A stretch of DNA of 64,000 bases from ZC4RG30 sp039800965 (GCA_039800965.1 JBDLPS010000221.1:8536-72535), one strand, 5' to 3'; counted from the stretch's first letter, positions 26,020 to 35,735 are shown. Made by a program: numbers and translations. The notes: generated by a model from the sequence alone, not told the origin.

Positions 26020-27870
26020 ATGAATGCACAAGTGAACAAGTCGGCGCCGTCCCCCGAGCACCCCCTCGCGGGTCGCAGCATGACGGGCGCCCAGATGGTG
26101 GTGCAGGCCATCGCGGACGAGGGCCTTTCGGCGATCTTCGGGTACTCCGGCGGCGCGATCCTCCCGACCTATGACGCCGTCTTCCTCTACAACGAGGAAC
26201 AGCGCCGCCTGGGTCGTCCCGAGCTGCCGCTCATCGTCCCCGCCAACGAACAGGGCGCGGGTTTCATGGCCGCCGGCTATTCGCGTTCCACCGGCCAGGT
26301 GGGCGTTGCCATCGTCACCTCGGGTCCTGGCGCGACCAACATGGTCACGCCGGTCCGTGACTGCATGGCCGATTCCATCCCGATGGTGGTGATCTGTGGC
26401 CAGGTCGCGCGCGGCGCGATCGGTTCGGACGCCTTCCAGGAGGCGCCTGTCGCGGCCGTGATGGGTTCCGTGGCCAAGCACGTATTCCTCGTCACCGAGC
26501 CCGAAAAGCTCGAGGCGACGATCCGTACCGCGTTCGAGATCGCGCGTTCGGGCCGGCCCGGCCCGGTGGTCGTCGACATCCCGAAGGACGTGCAGAACTG
26601 GCAGGGGTCCTATCAGGGGCAGGGCGTGTTGCCGCTGGGTGTCTATCGCCAGCGCATGCAGAAGCTGGCCGCGAACCGCCTGTCGGAAGAGCAGGCCGGT
26701 CGCCTGCTTGAGCGGATCGCCGCCGCCAAGCGTCCCCTGCTTTACGTCGGGGGTGGCGCAGTTCAGGGCGAGGCGACGCGCGAGGTGCGCGCTTTTTCCG
26801 AGGCCTTCGGCATCCCGGTCGTGACGACGCTGATGGGGATCGGCGCGATCGATACATTCGAACCGCTGAGCCTGCGCATGCTGGGCATGCACGGCGCGGC
26901 CTTCGCGAACTACGCGGTCGAGGACTGCGACCTGCTGATCACGATCGGCGCGCGCTTCGATGATCGCGTGGCGGGCCTGCCTGGCCGCTTCGCGCCGAAC
27001 GCGAAGTTCATCGCGCAGTTCGACATCGATCCGGCGGAGATCAACAAGGTCAAGCCGGTGCAGTGGCATCATGTCGGCGAGCTGCAGGAGGCCCTGCGCA
27101 CGCTGGTGGCGCTGGGTCGCCAGCGCGGCGTGAAGCCCGATCTCGCCACCTGGCATGCCGAGGTCGCGGAGCTCAAGCGTACCTATGCGATGAACTACGA
27201 CCGTGCGAGCCAGGCGATCCAGCCGTATTACGTGCTGGAAGAGATCAACAAGATCACCCAGGGCAAGGCGATCATCGCGACGGGCGTGGGCCAGCACCAG
27301 ATGTGGGCCGCCCAGTACTGCGATTTCCGCGAGCCGCGCCAGTGGCTCACGTCGGGCAGCATGGGCACGATGGGCTTCGGCCTGCCGGCCGCGATCGGTG
27401 CGCAGGTCGCGCATCCGGACACGCTCGTCATCGACGTCGATGGCGACGCCAGCATCCGCATGAACTTCGGCGAGCTCGAGACCGTCACCACCTATGAGCT
27501 GCCGGTGAAGGTCGTCGTGCTCAACAACATCGGCGACGGCATGGTGCGCCAGTGGCAGAAGCTGTTCTTCGACGGCCGCTTCGCCTCGACGGACAAGTCC
27601 CTGCACAAGAAGGACTTCATCAAGGCCGCCCAGGCGGACGGATTCCAGTACGCCGTGCGCCTGGAGCGCAACGAAGACGTGCCGCGCGTCGTCGCGGAGT
27701 TCCTCGCGTTCAAGGGTCCCGCCTTCCTCGAGGTGATGATCGATCCGGAAGCCGGCGTGTTCCCGATGGTCGGTCCGGGCCAGCCCTACGACGCGATGCT
27801 GACGGGTCCCCACATCCCGACGCGCCAGCCGCCCAAGCCGGTAGCACCGGGCGCCAGCGAGATGTTCTAG
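26020..27870 (+). CDS. ilvB: Acetolactate synthase catalytic (large) subunit
   Basis: 616-residue ThDP-dependent enzyme for the first common step of valine, leucine and isoleucine synthesis. The N-terminal PYR domain has the catalytic glutamate Glu77 in ANEQGAGFMAAGYSRSTG; the FAD-binding middle domain follows; the C-terminal PP domain has the metal-binding motif DVDGDASIRMNFGELETV. Segments such as FGYSGGAILPTYDAV, SDAFQEAPV and GVFPMVGPG look to me closer to yeast Ilv2 than to E. coli IlvI or IlvB. The ATG at 26020 lies close to the conserved SMTGAQMVVQAIADEG. A small hydrolase-like gene follows after 4 bp, then ilvA. Confidence 0.94.
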   Translation: MNAQVNKSAPSPEHPLAGRSMTGAQMVVQAIADEGLSAIFGYSGGAILPTYDAVFLYNEEQRRLGRPELPLIVPANEQGAGFMAAGYSRSTGQVGVAIVTSGPGATNMVTPVRDCMADSIPMVVICGQVARGAIGSDAFQEAPVAAVMGSVAKHVFLVTEPEKLEATIRTAFEIARSGRPGPVVVDIPKDVQNWQGSYQGQGVLPLGVYRQRMQKLAANRLSEEQAGRLLERIAAAKRPLLYVGGGAVQGEATREVRAFSEAFGIPVVTTLMGIGAIDTFEPLSLRMLGMHGAAFANYAVEDCDLLITIGARFDDRVAGLPGRFAPNAKFIAQFDIDPAEINKVKPVQWHHVGELQEALRTLVALGRQRGVKPDLATWHAEVAELKRTYAMNYDRASQAIQPYYVLEEINKITQGKAIIATGVGQHQMWAAQYCDFREPRQWLTSGSMGTMGFGLPAAIGAQVAHPDTLVIDVDGDASIRMNFGELETVTTYELPVKVVVLNNIGDGMVRQWQKLFFDGRFASTDKSLHKKDFIKAAQADGFQYAVRLERNEDVPRVVAEFLAFKGPAFLEVMIDPEAGVFPMVGPGQPYDAMLTGPHIPTRQPPKPVAPGASEMF

Positions 27871-27874
27871 GCCG

Positions 27875-28384
27875 GTGGCGAAGTCGAAGCAGATGCCGCC
27901 TCGGCTGCGGCGGGCGTACTTCGACTGCCGCTATGGCCAGTTGCATGTCCATAACGCCATCCCGTCCGGCGGTGGCTTCGACGAACTGACCACGCTCGTC
28001 TGCCTTCACGGTGCCGGGCAGGGTGGAAGGGTTTTCGCGCCGGTCCTCGCCGCGTTGGGTGCGGATCGTTCCATCTATGCCATCGACCTGCCGGGCTGCG
28101 GCGAATCGGATCCTGCTGCCGGCGTGGAGCCGGTCGAGGCAGGTGCGCAGGCCGTGGCGGATTTCCTCGATTCGATGCGCATCCGCAGGATCGACCTGCT
28201 GGCACTGGGCGAGGGTTGCGCCGTGGCGCGTCGTTTCGCCGTGCTGAAAGGCCCGCAGCTGCGCAAGCTGGCCTTGCTGGGCGAAGCTGCCGCCGTCGCG
28301 GCGCCCGCCGCTCCGCTGCTGGCGCTGCCCGCCAACAGGTCGGTGGCCGATGCCATTCCGCAGCTCGCGGCCTTCTTCGACTAA
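27875..28384 (+). CDS. Short alpha/beta-hydrolase-like protein lacking the catalytic serine
   Basis: 169-residue protein starting at a GTG 4 bp after the ilvB stop. The N-terminal half is a clear alpha/beta-hydrolase core: TTLVCLHGAGQGGRVFAPVLAAL (oxyanion region) and IYAIDLPGCGESD. The nucleophile elbow, normally G-x-S-x-G, reads LALGEGCAVARR, with Gly where Ser should be. The protein then ends about 80-100 residues earlier than active family members, so no lid, Asp or His region is evident. There is no internal stop to suggest a simple frameshift. It may be a decayed enzyme kept in the ilv operon or a binding protein. ilvA starts 12 bp later. Confidence 0.7.
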   Translation: MAKSKQMPPRLRRAYFDCRYGQLHVHNAIPSGGGFDELTTLVCLHGAGQGGRVFAPVLAALGADRSIYAIDLPGCGESDPAAGVEPVEAGAQAVADFLDSMRIRRIDLLALGEGCAVARRFAVLKGPQLRKLALLGEAAAVAAPAAPLLALPANRSVADAIPQLAAFFD

Positions 28385-28396
28385 GCTCTTCGCGCC

Positions 28397-29920
28397 ATGC
28401 CTGCCGATTACATCGAACGCATCCTCAAGGCCCGCGTCTACGACGTGGCGGTCCAGTCGTCGCTCGACCGCATGTCGCGGCTGTCCGCCCGATTGGGCAA
28501 CGAGATACTGCTCAAGCGCGAGGATCAGCAACCGGTCTTTTCGTTCAAGCTGCGTGGCGCTTACAACAAGATCGCGAACCTGTCCGATACCGCTGCGGCC
28601 CGCGGCGTGATCTGCGCGTCGGCAGGGAACCACGCGCAGGGCGTCGCCCTGGCGGCACGCAAGCGCGGCATCCCGGCGCTCATCGTGATGCCGGCCACGA
28701 CCCCGGCCATCAAGGTCCAGGCGGTGGTGGCGCTGGGTGGCGAAGTTGTCCTGCATGGCGATGTCTACGACGCCGCCTACGAGCACGCGATCAAGCTTGC
28801 CGCGGAACGCCAGATGGTCTTCGTGCATCCCTTCGACGATCCGGACGTGATTGCCGGCCAGGGCACGATCGGCCTGGAGATCCTGCGCCAGTCGTCGGGC
28901 GACGTCGATGCGATCTACGTACCCGTCGGGGGCGGCGGGCTCATCGCCGGCGTTGCGGCCTACGTCAAGTACGTCTCCCCGCGCACGCGCATCATCGGTG
29001 TCGAACCGGAAGACGCGAATGCGATGTACGAATCGCTGAAGCAGGGCGTCCGCGTCACGCTCGACCGTGTCGGTATCTTTGCCGATGGCGTGGCGGTCCG
29101 CCGCGTCGGCGAGGAAACCTTCCGCCTGTGCCGCAGCCTCGTGGACGAAGTGGTGCTCGTGAGCACCGACGAGATCTGCTCGGCCATCCAGGACAGTTTC
29201 GAGGACACCCGCACGATTCCAGAGCCCTCCGGCGCGCTGGCGCTGGCCGGCCTCAAGAAGCATGTCGGCCGCTCCGGCTGGCAGGGCAAGCGACTCGTCA
29301 CGATCAACAGCGGCGCGAACATGAACTTCGACCGCCTGCGCTACATCGCCGAGCGTGCCGATCTCGGCGGCGGGCGGGAGGCGGTGTTCGCGGTTGAAAT
29401 CCCCGAGGAGCGAGGCAGTTTCCTGCGTTTCTGCAGCCTCCTCGGCGCGCGCAGCATCACGGAATTCAACTACCGCGAGCAGAACGCGACCCGCGCCCGG
29501 ATTTTCGTCGGCCTGCAGTTGTCGCGTGGCGCTGAAGAGCGGCGCGAGATGCTGGGGCTGCTGGCCGATGCCGGCTATCCCGCCATCGACATGACCGACA
29601 ACGAGATGGCCAAGCTCCATGTCCGCTACATGGTGGGTGGCCATTCACCGCAACTGGCCGACGAATTGCTGTTCCGCTTCGAATTCCCGGAGCGCCCGGG
29701 GGCCTTGCTGAAATTTCTCGAATCCGTCGGCAGCCGCTGGAACATCAGCCTGTTCCACTACCGCAACCATGGTTCGGACGTGGGGCGCGTGCTCGCCGGC
29801 GTCCAGGTGCCCAAGGCCGAAAGGGACGAACTTGATCGCCACCTTGCGATGCTGCGGTATCCCTACGTCGAGGAGACGGCGAACCCCGCCTACCGGATGT
29901 TCCTCGGCGCGTCGGCCTGA
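28397..29920 (+). CDS. ilvA: Biosynthetic threonine ammonia-lyase (threonine deaminase)
   Basis: 507-residue PLP enzyme that converts threonine to 2-oxobutanoate for isoleucine synthesis. The PLP lysine is Lys51 in FSFKLRGAYNKI, followed by SAGNHAQGVALAA, the phosphate-binding glycine loop VPVGGGGLIAGVAAYVK, and two C-terminal ACT-like regulatory domains (about 325-405 and 415-500) that give isoleucine and valine control. Length matches E. coli IlvA rather than the short catabolic TdcB. The ATG at 28397 is close to the family N-terminus. It completes the ilvB-(hydrolase)-ilvA operon. Confidence 0.95.
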   Translation: MPADYIERILKARVYDVAVQSSLDRMSRLSARLGNEILLKREDQQPVFSFKLRGAYNKIANLSDTAAARGVICASAGNHAQGVALAARKRGIPALIVMPATTPAIKVQAVVALGGEVVLHGDVYDAAYEHAIKLAAERQMVFVHPFDDPDVIAGQGTIGLEILRQSSGDVDAIYVPVGGGGLIAGVAAYVKYVSPRTRIIGVEPEDANAMYESLKQGVRVTLDRVGIFADGVAVRRVGEETFRLCRSLVDEVVLVSTDEICSAIQDSFEDTRTIPEPSGALALAGLKKHVGRSGWQGKRLVTINSGANMNFDRLRYIAERADLGGGREAVFAVEIPEERGSFLRFCSLLGARSITEFNYREQNATRARIFVGLQLSRGAEERREMLGLLADAGYPAIDMTDNEMAKLHVRYMVGGHSPQLADELLFRFEFPERPGALLKFLESVGSRWNISLFHYRNHGSDVGRVLAGVQVPKAERDELDRHLAMLRYPYVEETANPAYRMFLGASA

Positions 29921-29933
29921 GACGCCGGCGGCT

Positions 29934-30233
29934 TCATTTTCCGAACAGCCTTTCCAGTTCGGACCTGGCGGCTGCCGCCGCATCGTCCGTACCGCCCTTG
30001 AAGGCGCCTGACACCGGCCGGTAGTGGTCGCAGAAGTTGGCGCGTTCCTTGTCGCGGACTTCCTCCACCGTCGGCTCGCGGCACTGCTGGTACGCCGTAC
30101 GGTCGTAGAGTGCGCAGAGCCGGCAGCAGTGCAGGTCCGCTCCGCAGGCGTGGCAGCGTTCGATGCGCCCGAAGGGCAATGCCAACGCGGCCAGCGAGGC
30201 TCCGCACTTCCAGCAGCCGATGTCATGCGCCAT
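29934..30233 (-). CDS. Small cysteine-rich zinc-ribbon protein
   Basis: 99-residue protein of unknown role. Zinc-binding potential is obvious in the N-terminal half: CWKCGAS, then CHACGADLHCCRLCALYD, and later CREP and NFCDHY, giving eight cysteines plus histidines. The C-terminal part is a short helical tail ending SELERLFGK. Its start overlaps the last 11 bases of uvrA, so it is translationally coupled to that gene, and a link to DNA repair is possible but unproven. I do not recognise a named family. Confidence 0.7.
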   Translation of the reverse strand: MAHDIGCWKCGASLAALALPFGRIERCHACGADLHCCRLCALYDRTAYQQCREPTVEEVRDKERANFCDHYRPVSGAFKGGTDDAAAAARSELERLFGK

Positions 30234-33200
30234 GGCGTTCTCCCAGGTATCCGGAGAGTACCTCGCCCGTTCGGGATCCTTTCTTCGCGACGACCTGCGC
30301 GGGCGTGCCTGCGGTCACGACGCGTCCGCCACCGGCGCCGGCTTCCGGGCCCATGTCGATGACCCAGTCCGCCTCGGCGATGACGTCGAGGTTGTGCTCG
30401 ACGACAACCACCGTGTTGCCACCATCGACCAGTCGGTGCAGCACTTCGATGAGCTTCTGCACGTCGGCCATGTGCAGGCCGACGGTTGGCTCGTCGAGGA
30501 CATAAAAGGACTGACGGGTCCGCGCGCGCCCGGGCGGCGGTGCATCCGCGCCGAGATCGCCGCGGATCCGCGCGAGTTCCGTGACCAGCTTGATGCGCTG
30601 TGCCTCGCCGCCGGACAGCGTAGGGCTCTGCTGGCCCAGCGTCAGATAGCCCAGGCCGACGTCGCGCAGCAGCGCCAGCGGGTGCTGGATCGACGGATGG
30701 CTGGCGAAGAATTCCACTGCGTCGTCGACGTTCATCGCCAGCACGTCGCCGATCGACTTGCCGCGCCACTCGACCTGCAGCGTGCCCGCGTCGAAGCGCC
30801 GCCCACCGCATACGTCGCAGAGCACTTTCACGTCGGGCAGGAAGTTCATCTCCACCGTCTTCACGCCCTGGCCTTCGCAGGCAGGGCAGCGACCACCCGC
30901 CGTATTGAAGGAGAAGCGGCTGGCGTTATAGCCCCGGATGCCGGCTTCGGTGGTGCTGGCATAGATGCGGCGGATCGCGTCCCAGAATCCGACATACGTC
31001 GCGGGGCAGGAGCGGGGGGTCTTGCCGATCGGCGTCTGGTCGACCTCCAGCACGCGCTCGACAGGGTCGATGCCGGTGATGGCCCGGCAGCCGTGCAGGG
31101 CAGGCAGCTTGGCGCCAGGCTTGCGCGCGAGCAGCGCCCGCAGGTTGGCGTGGAGCACGTCCCGTGCGAGCGTCGATTTGCCGGAACCGGAGACGCCGGT
31201 GACCGCCACCAGTCGGCCCAGCGGCACTGCGACGTCGACGCCCTTGAGGTTGTGCAGCGTCGCAGCTTCGATGCGCAGCATCGGCGTGGCCTTGCTGCCC
31301 CGCAGGGTCACGGGGCGCCGCGGCGTGGACGGATGCTGCAGCGGTTCGCGCAGGAAACGGCCGGTGACCGAGCCGGGGTTGGCGATCAGGTCCCGAACAG
31401 TGCCTTCACCCACGATCTGTCCGCCGCGGCTGCCGGCGCCCGGCCCCAGATCGATCACGTGGTCCGCCCGCCGGATGGTGTCCTCGTCGTGCTCCACGAC
31501 CACCAGCGTGTTGCGTTCGCTGGCCAGTTCGCGCAGGGCCTCGAGCAGGATCCGGTTGTCGCGCGGATGCAGGCCGATGGTGGGTTCATCCAGGACGTAG
31601 CACACGCCCTTGAGGTTGGAACCCAGTTGCGCCGCGAGTCGGATCCGTTGCGTTTCGCCGCCGGACAGCGTCGGCGCGGAGCGGTCCAGCGTCAGGTAGC
31701 CCAGGCCGACGCGCCGCAGGAATGCCAGACGCGACCGGATCTCGGCGATCACGTCGCGGGCGATCGCCGCATCGCGGCCGTCGAGCTTGAGGCGCGCGAA
31801 GAATTCGGCCGACTCGTCCACGGAATGTGCCGCCAGCGCCGCGATCGATTCGTCGCGGAAACGGACCGCGAGCGCCGTCGGGTTGAGGCGTGCCCCGTTG
31901 CAGTGGCCGCAGGCCTCCGGATCCCCTGTGAAATCGTTGCCCCAGGCTGATTCCTCGCCGCTCTGTTCGGCGTCGAAGCCGGGCAGCGTGGCCCCCGTTC
32001 CGAAGCAGGCTTCGCACCAACCCTGCGCCGAGTTGTAGGAGAACAGCCTCGGGTCCAGGTCCGGGAAGCTCGTGCCGCACGACGGGCAGGCGCGCCGCGC
32101 CGAAAATACCTGCACCGGCCCCGGAGCCCCGTCGCGCAGCACGTGCACGAGACCCTTGCCGTGGTCCAGCGCCTGCGCCAGGAGGTCGCGCAGCGCTGCT
32201 TCGCCCGATGCCGTCACCGCGACGCGACCCACGGGCAATTCAATCGTGTGTTCCTTGAAGCGCGCCAGTCTGGGCCAGCCAGCCGTCGGCGTCATCACGC
32301 CGTCCACGCGCAGTTCGCGATGCCCGCGCCCGGAGGCCCATTTGGCCAGGTCGGTGTAGTACCCCTTGCGACCCACGACCAGCGGTGCGAACAGGTCCAC
32401 CGTCTTGCCACGATGATCCTTCATGATGCGCGCGGCGATCGACTCCGGGCTTTGGGGCTCGATGGCGTCGCCGCAGTCCGGGCAATGCTGGGTGCCGAGC
32501 TTCACGAACAGCAGGCGCATGAAATGGTGCAGTTCGGTCAGCGTTGCCACCGTGCTCTTGCGTCCGCCCCGGCTCGTGCGCTGTTCGATGGCGACGGTCG
32601 GCGGTATCCCATGCACCGCATCGACGTCGGGTCGCGACGCGGGCTGCACGAACTGCCTCGCGTAGGCGTTCAACGACTCGAGGTAGCGGCGTTGTCCTTC
32701 GTTGAACACGATGTCGAAGGCGAGCGTTGACTTTCCAGATCCCGAAACGCCGGTCACCACGGTGAAGCCGCCGTGCGGGATGCGCAGGTCGATGTCCTTC
32801 AGGTTGTGTTCCCGGGCATGTCGGATGACGATGGCATCGTCGCGGCGAGGCACTGTCCGGGGCGCGTCGCGGACGCCTGCGCCGGGGCGTCCGACGTCGC
32901 GCTCGTAGGCCGCCAGCGCGCGGCCCGTGTGGGAGCGGGGATTCGCGCGCAGCGCGGCGGGTGTGCCGGTCGCGAGGATCTCGCCCCCCGCGTCTCCGCC
33001 TTCCGGTCCCAGGTCGATCAGCCAGTCGGCGGAGCGGATCACGTCGAGGTTGTGCTCGATCACCAGCAGCGAGTGACCTTGTTCGAGCAGTTGGTCGAAG
33101 GCCCGCATGAGCCGCGCGACATCCTCGAAATGCAGGCCCGTGGTCGGCTCGTCGAAGATGAGCAGCTTCCGGCCGGCTCCCGCGGCGTCGGCCAGGTGCC

Positions 33201-35694
33201 CCGCGAGCTTGAGCCGCTGCGCCTCGCCGCCGGACAGCGTCGGCACCGGCTGGCCAAGCCGCAGGTAATCGAGGCCCACGTCGGACAGCGGTTTCAGCCT
33301 GGCCGCGACCTCGGGCGTATCGGCGAAGAACGCCAGTGCCGTCGTCACCGTCATGTCGAGCACGTCGGCGATGCTGGCGCGTCGCCTGTCCGCGCCCTCG
33401 ACTTTCACTTCCAGCGTTTCCGCGCGGTAACGACTGCCGTTGCATTCGCCGCAACGCAGGTAGACGTCCGACAGGAACTGCATCTCGATGTGTTCGAAGC
33501 CGTTGCCGCCGCAGGCCGGGCAGCGACCCGTCCCGGAATTGAAGCTGAACGTCCCTGCCGTGTACTTGCGTTCCAGCGCATCCGGCAGCTTGGCGAAGCG
33601 TTGCCGGATCACGTCAAAGGCGCCCACGTAGCTTGCTGGGTTCGAGCGCGTCGTCCGGCCGATGGCGCTCTGGTCGACCATGACCGCTTCCGTCACCTGC
33701 TCGTGCCCCCGCAGCGCGCGGAACGCGCCCGGCGACTCGGTCGGCTTGCCATGCGCCTTCAGCAGCGCTGGATGCAGCACGTCCTCGACCAGCGTCGATT
33801 TTCCCGACCCGGACACGCCGGTGACGCAGACCAGGCGTCCCAGCGGAACGCGCAGGTCGACGTTCTTCAGGTTGTGCTGGCTGGCGCCGTCGAGTTCGAT
33901 CCAGCCCATGGGTTCCGCGGTCCGCGGCTTGCGAGAGGCGAGGTCGATGCGGCGTCGCCCCGACAGATAGGCGCCGGTGACCGAGTGCTTGTCCGCCCGC
34001 ATGGCTGCCGGCGTTCCGTGGAAAACGACCTGGCCACCGTGCTCGCCGGCGCCGGGCCCCATGTCGAGGATGCGGTCCGCTTCCAGCATGATCTGTGGAT
34101 CGTGCTCCACGACGACCAGCGAATTGCCCGAGTCACGCAACCGCTGCATCACGCGGATCACGCGCTGCATGTCGCGCGGATGCAGGCCGATCGAAGGCTC
34201 GTCCAGCACGAAGAGCGTGTTCACCAGCGAGGTGCCGAGCGCCGTCGTCAGGTTGATGCGTTGGACCTCTCCGCCCGACAGCGTGCGTGACTGCCGGTCC
34301 AGCGTGAGGTAGCCCAGGCCGACCTCGCAGAGATAGGCGAGCCGCGACCGGATCTCGCCCAGCAGCAGATCGCTGGCTTCGTCCAGGGGGCGTGGCAGTT
34401 CCAGCTTGGTGAAGAAGTCCCGGCAGCGTGCGATCGGCATCAGCATCAGCGCGTGGATGTCGTGCGGACCCACCCGCCACAGCAACGAATCCGGCTTGAG
34501 CCGGGCGCCTTGGCAGGCGGTGCATTCGGTGTAGCTGCGGTATTTCGACAGCAGCACGCGCACGTGCATCTTGTAGGCCTTGCGTTCCAGGTAATCGAAG
34601 AATCCCTTCACGCCGTACCAGTGCTTGCGACCCGATTTGCCGTCGCCCCGGAGTACCCAGTCGCGCTGGGTGGTCGTGAGTTCCTGCCAGGGGACATCAA
34701 GCGGGACGCCGGCGCCCTTGGCGTACTTCTCCATGTCGTCCTGGCACTCCTTGCCGGAGGGCGTCTGCCAGGGCTTGATCGCCCCCTGGCCCAGGCTTTT
34801 CTGCGCGTCGGGAATGACCAGCCCGTAGTCGATGCCGATCACCCGCCCGAACCCCTTGCAGCAGTCGCAGGCGCCGAGCGGCGAGTTGAACGAGAAGCTG
34901 CTGGGCGCCGCGTCGGCATAGGCGATGTCGCAGTCCGCGCAATGCAGGTCGGTGGACCAGCGCCATCGCGCGCGCTCCGCATCGCCCTCGTCGTCGAGCG
35001 CGTGCACGGAGATGCGTCCCCGCCCGCCCTTGAGCGCGCCTTCGATTGCCTCGGTTGCGCGGGCCTTGTCCGTCGTGCCGAAACGGAAGCGGTCCTGCAC
35101 GACAGTGAGCGTGCTCCGTCCGGTGTCCGCTGCGTCGTGGAAGCGTGTATAGCCCTGGGATTCGAGCAGCCTGCGCAGTTCCGCCCTCGACATCTTCCCC
35201 GGGATGTCGACGCTGAAGCAGACGAGCAGGCGGGGATCGTCGTGCGCCGCTGCCGCTTCACCCAGCGCCGCGAGGATCGAAGCGGGGCTGTCGCGCCGTA
35301 CCGGCTTGCCGCAGCCCCGGCAGTGCAGGACGGCGGTCCGGGCATACAGCAGTTTCAGGTGGTCGTTCAGCTCCGTCATCGTGCCGACGGTTGAGCGTGA
35401 GGTGCGGACCGGATTGGTCTGGTCGATCGCGATGGCGGGGGGGATGCCCTCGATGCGCTCGACCTGCGGCCTGTCCATCCGGTCCAGGAATTGCCTCGCG
35501 TACGGCGAGAAGGTCTCGACATAGCGCCGCTGCCCTTCGGCGTAGAGCGTATCGAACACCAGCGATGACTTGCCGGAACCGGAGACGCCGGTGACGACGA
35601 TGAGTTCGTTGAGCGGCAGTTCGAGGGAGAGGTTCTTGAGGTTGTTCTGGCGGGCGCCGTGTACGCGGATCGCGCCGGTCTTGGGGGAAGTCAT
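30223..35694 (-). CDS. uvrA: Double-length (tandem) UvrA excinuclease subunit
   Basis: 1823-residue DNA-damage recognition ATPase made of two UvrA-like halves in one chain; ordinary UvrA is about 940. Four ABC modules are visible, each with Walker A GVSGSGKS (near residues 42, 627, 987 and 1503) and signatures LSGGEVQR, LSGGEAQR, LSGGETQR and LSGGEAQR. Each half also has its own zinc-binding cysteine sets (for example CPACGGNGF with CGECNG, and CPACEGQGV with CDVCGG). The halves start with similar sequences, ARQNNLKNLSL and AREHNLKDIDL. UvrA works as a dimer, so this chain may be a built-in dimer. No LexA box is obvious in the 41 bp upstream. A tandem form is known in several Proteobacteria; a second, normal-length uvrA may exist elsewhere. 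Confidence 0.92.
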   Translation of the reverse strand: MTSPKTGAIRVHGARQNNLKNLSLELPLNELIVVTGVSGSGKSSLVFDTLYAEGQRRYVETFSPYARQFLDRMDRPQVERIEGIPPAIAIDQTNPVRTSRSTVGTMTELNDHLKLLYARTAVLHCRGCGKPVRRDSPASILAALGEAAAAHDDPRLLVCFSVDIPGKMSRAELRRLLESQGYTRFHDAADTGRSTLTVVQDRFRFGTTDKARATEAIEGALKGGRGRISVHALDDEGDAERARWRWSTDLHCADCDIAYADAAPSSFSFNSPLGACDCCKGFGRVIGIDYGLVIPDAQKSLGQGAIKPWQTPSGKECQDDMEKYAKGAGVPLDVPWQELTTTQRDWVLRGDGKSGRKHWYGVKGFFDYLERKAYKMHVRVLLSKYRSYTECTACQGARLKPDSLLWRVGPHDIHALMLMPIARCRDFFTKLELPRPLDEASDLLLGEIRSRLAYLCEVGLGYLTLDRQSRTLSGGEVQRINLTTALGTSLVNTLFVLDEPSIGLHPRDMQRVIRVMQRLRDSGNSLVVVEHDPQIMLEADRILDMGPGAGEHGGQVVFHGTPAAMRADKHSVTGAYLSGRRRIDLASRKPRTAEPMGWIELDGASQHNLKNVDLRVPLGRLVCVTGVSGSGKSTLVEDVLHPALLKAHGKPTESPGAFRALRGHEQVTEAVMVDQSAIGRTTRSNPASYVGAFDVIRQRFAKLPDALERKYTAGTFSFNSGTGRCPACGGNGFEHIEMQFLSDVYLRCGECNGSRYRAETLEVKVEGADRRRASIADVLDMTVTTALAFFADTPEVAARLKPLSDVGLDYLRLGQPVPTLSGGEAQRLKLAGHLADAAGAGRKLLIFDEPTTGLHFEDVARLMRAFDQLLEQGHSLLVIEHNLDVIRSADWLIDLGPEGGDAGGEILATGTPAALRANPRSHTGRALAAYERDVGRPGAGVRDAPRTVPRRDDAIVIRHAREHNLKDIDLRIPHGGFTVVTGVSGSGKSTLAFDIVFNEGQRRYLESLNAYARQFVQPASRPDVDAVHGIPPTVAIEQRTSRGGRKSTVATLTELHHFMRLLFVKLGTQHCPDCGDAIEPQSPESIAARIMKDHRGKTVDLFAPLVVGRKGYYTDLAKWASGRGHRELRVDGVMTPTAGWPRLARFKEHTIELPVGRVAVTASGEAALRDLLAQALDHGKGLVHVLRDGAPGPVQVFSARRACPSCGTSFPDLDPRLFSYNSAQGWCEACFGTGATLPGFDAEQSGEESAWGNDFTGDPEACGHCNGARLNPTALAVRFRDESIAALAAHSVDESAEFFARLKLDGRDAAIARDVIAEIRSRLAFLRRVGLGYLTLDRSAPTLSGGETQRIRLAAQLGSNLKGVCYVLDEPTIGLHPRDNRILLEALRELASERNTLVVVEHDEDTIRRADHVIDLGPGAGSRGGQIVGEGTVRDLIANPGSVTGRFLREPLQHPSTPRRPVTLRGSKATPMLRIEAATLHNLKGVDVAVPLGRLVAVTGVSGSGKSTLARDVLHANLRALLARKPGAKLPALHGCRAITGIDPVERVLEVDQTPIGKTPRSCPATYVGFWDAIRRIYASTTEAGIRGYNASRFSFNTAGGRCPACEGQGVKTVEMNFLPDVKVLCDVCGGRRFDAGTLQVEWRGKSIGDVLAMNVDDAVEFFASHPSIQHPLALLRDVGLGYLTLGQQSPTLSGGEAQRIKLVTELARIRGDLGADAPPPGRARTRQSFYVLDEPTVGLHMADVQKLIEVLHRLVDGGNTVVVVEHNLDVIAEADWVIDMGPEAGAGGGRVVTAGTPAQVVAKKGSRTGEVLSGYLGERHGA

Positions 35695-35735
35695 GCGGCG
35701 ATTCTATGCGCCGCCACTGCGGGGTGCCCGTCGCC

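Noticed and set aside
35695..35735. LexA (SOS) box upstream of uvrA
   Set aside because: No CTGT-N8-ACAG or close variant is present in the 41-bp gap. A box further up inside the transporter gene was not searched exhaustively.
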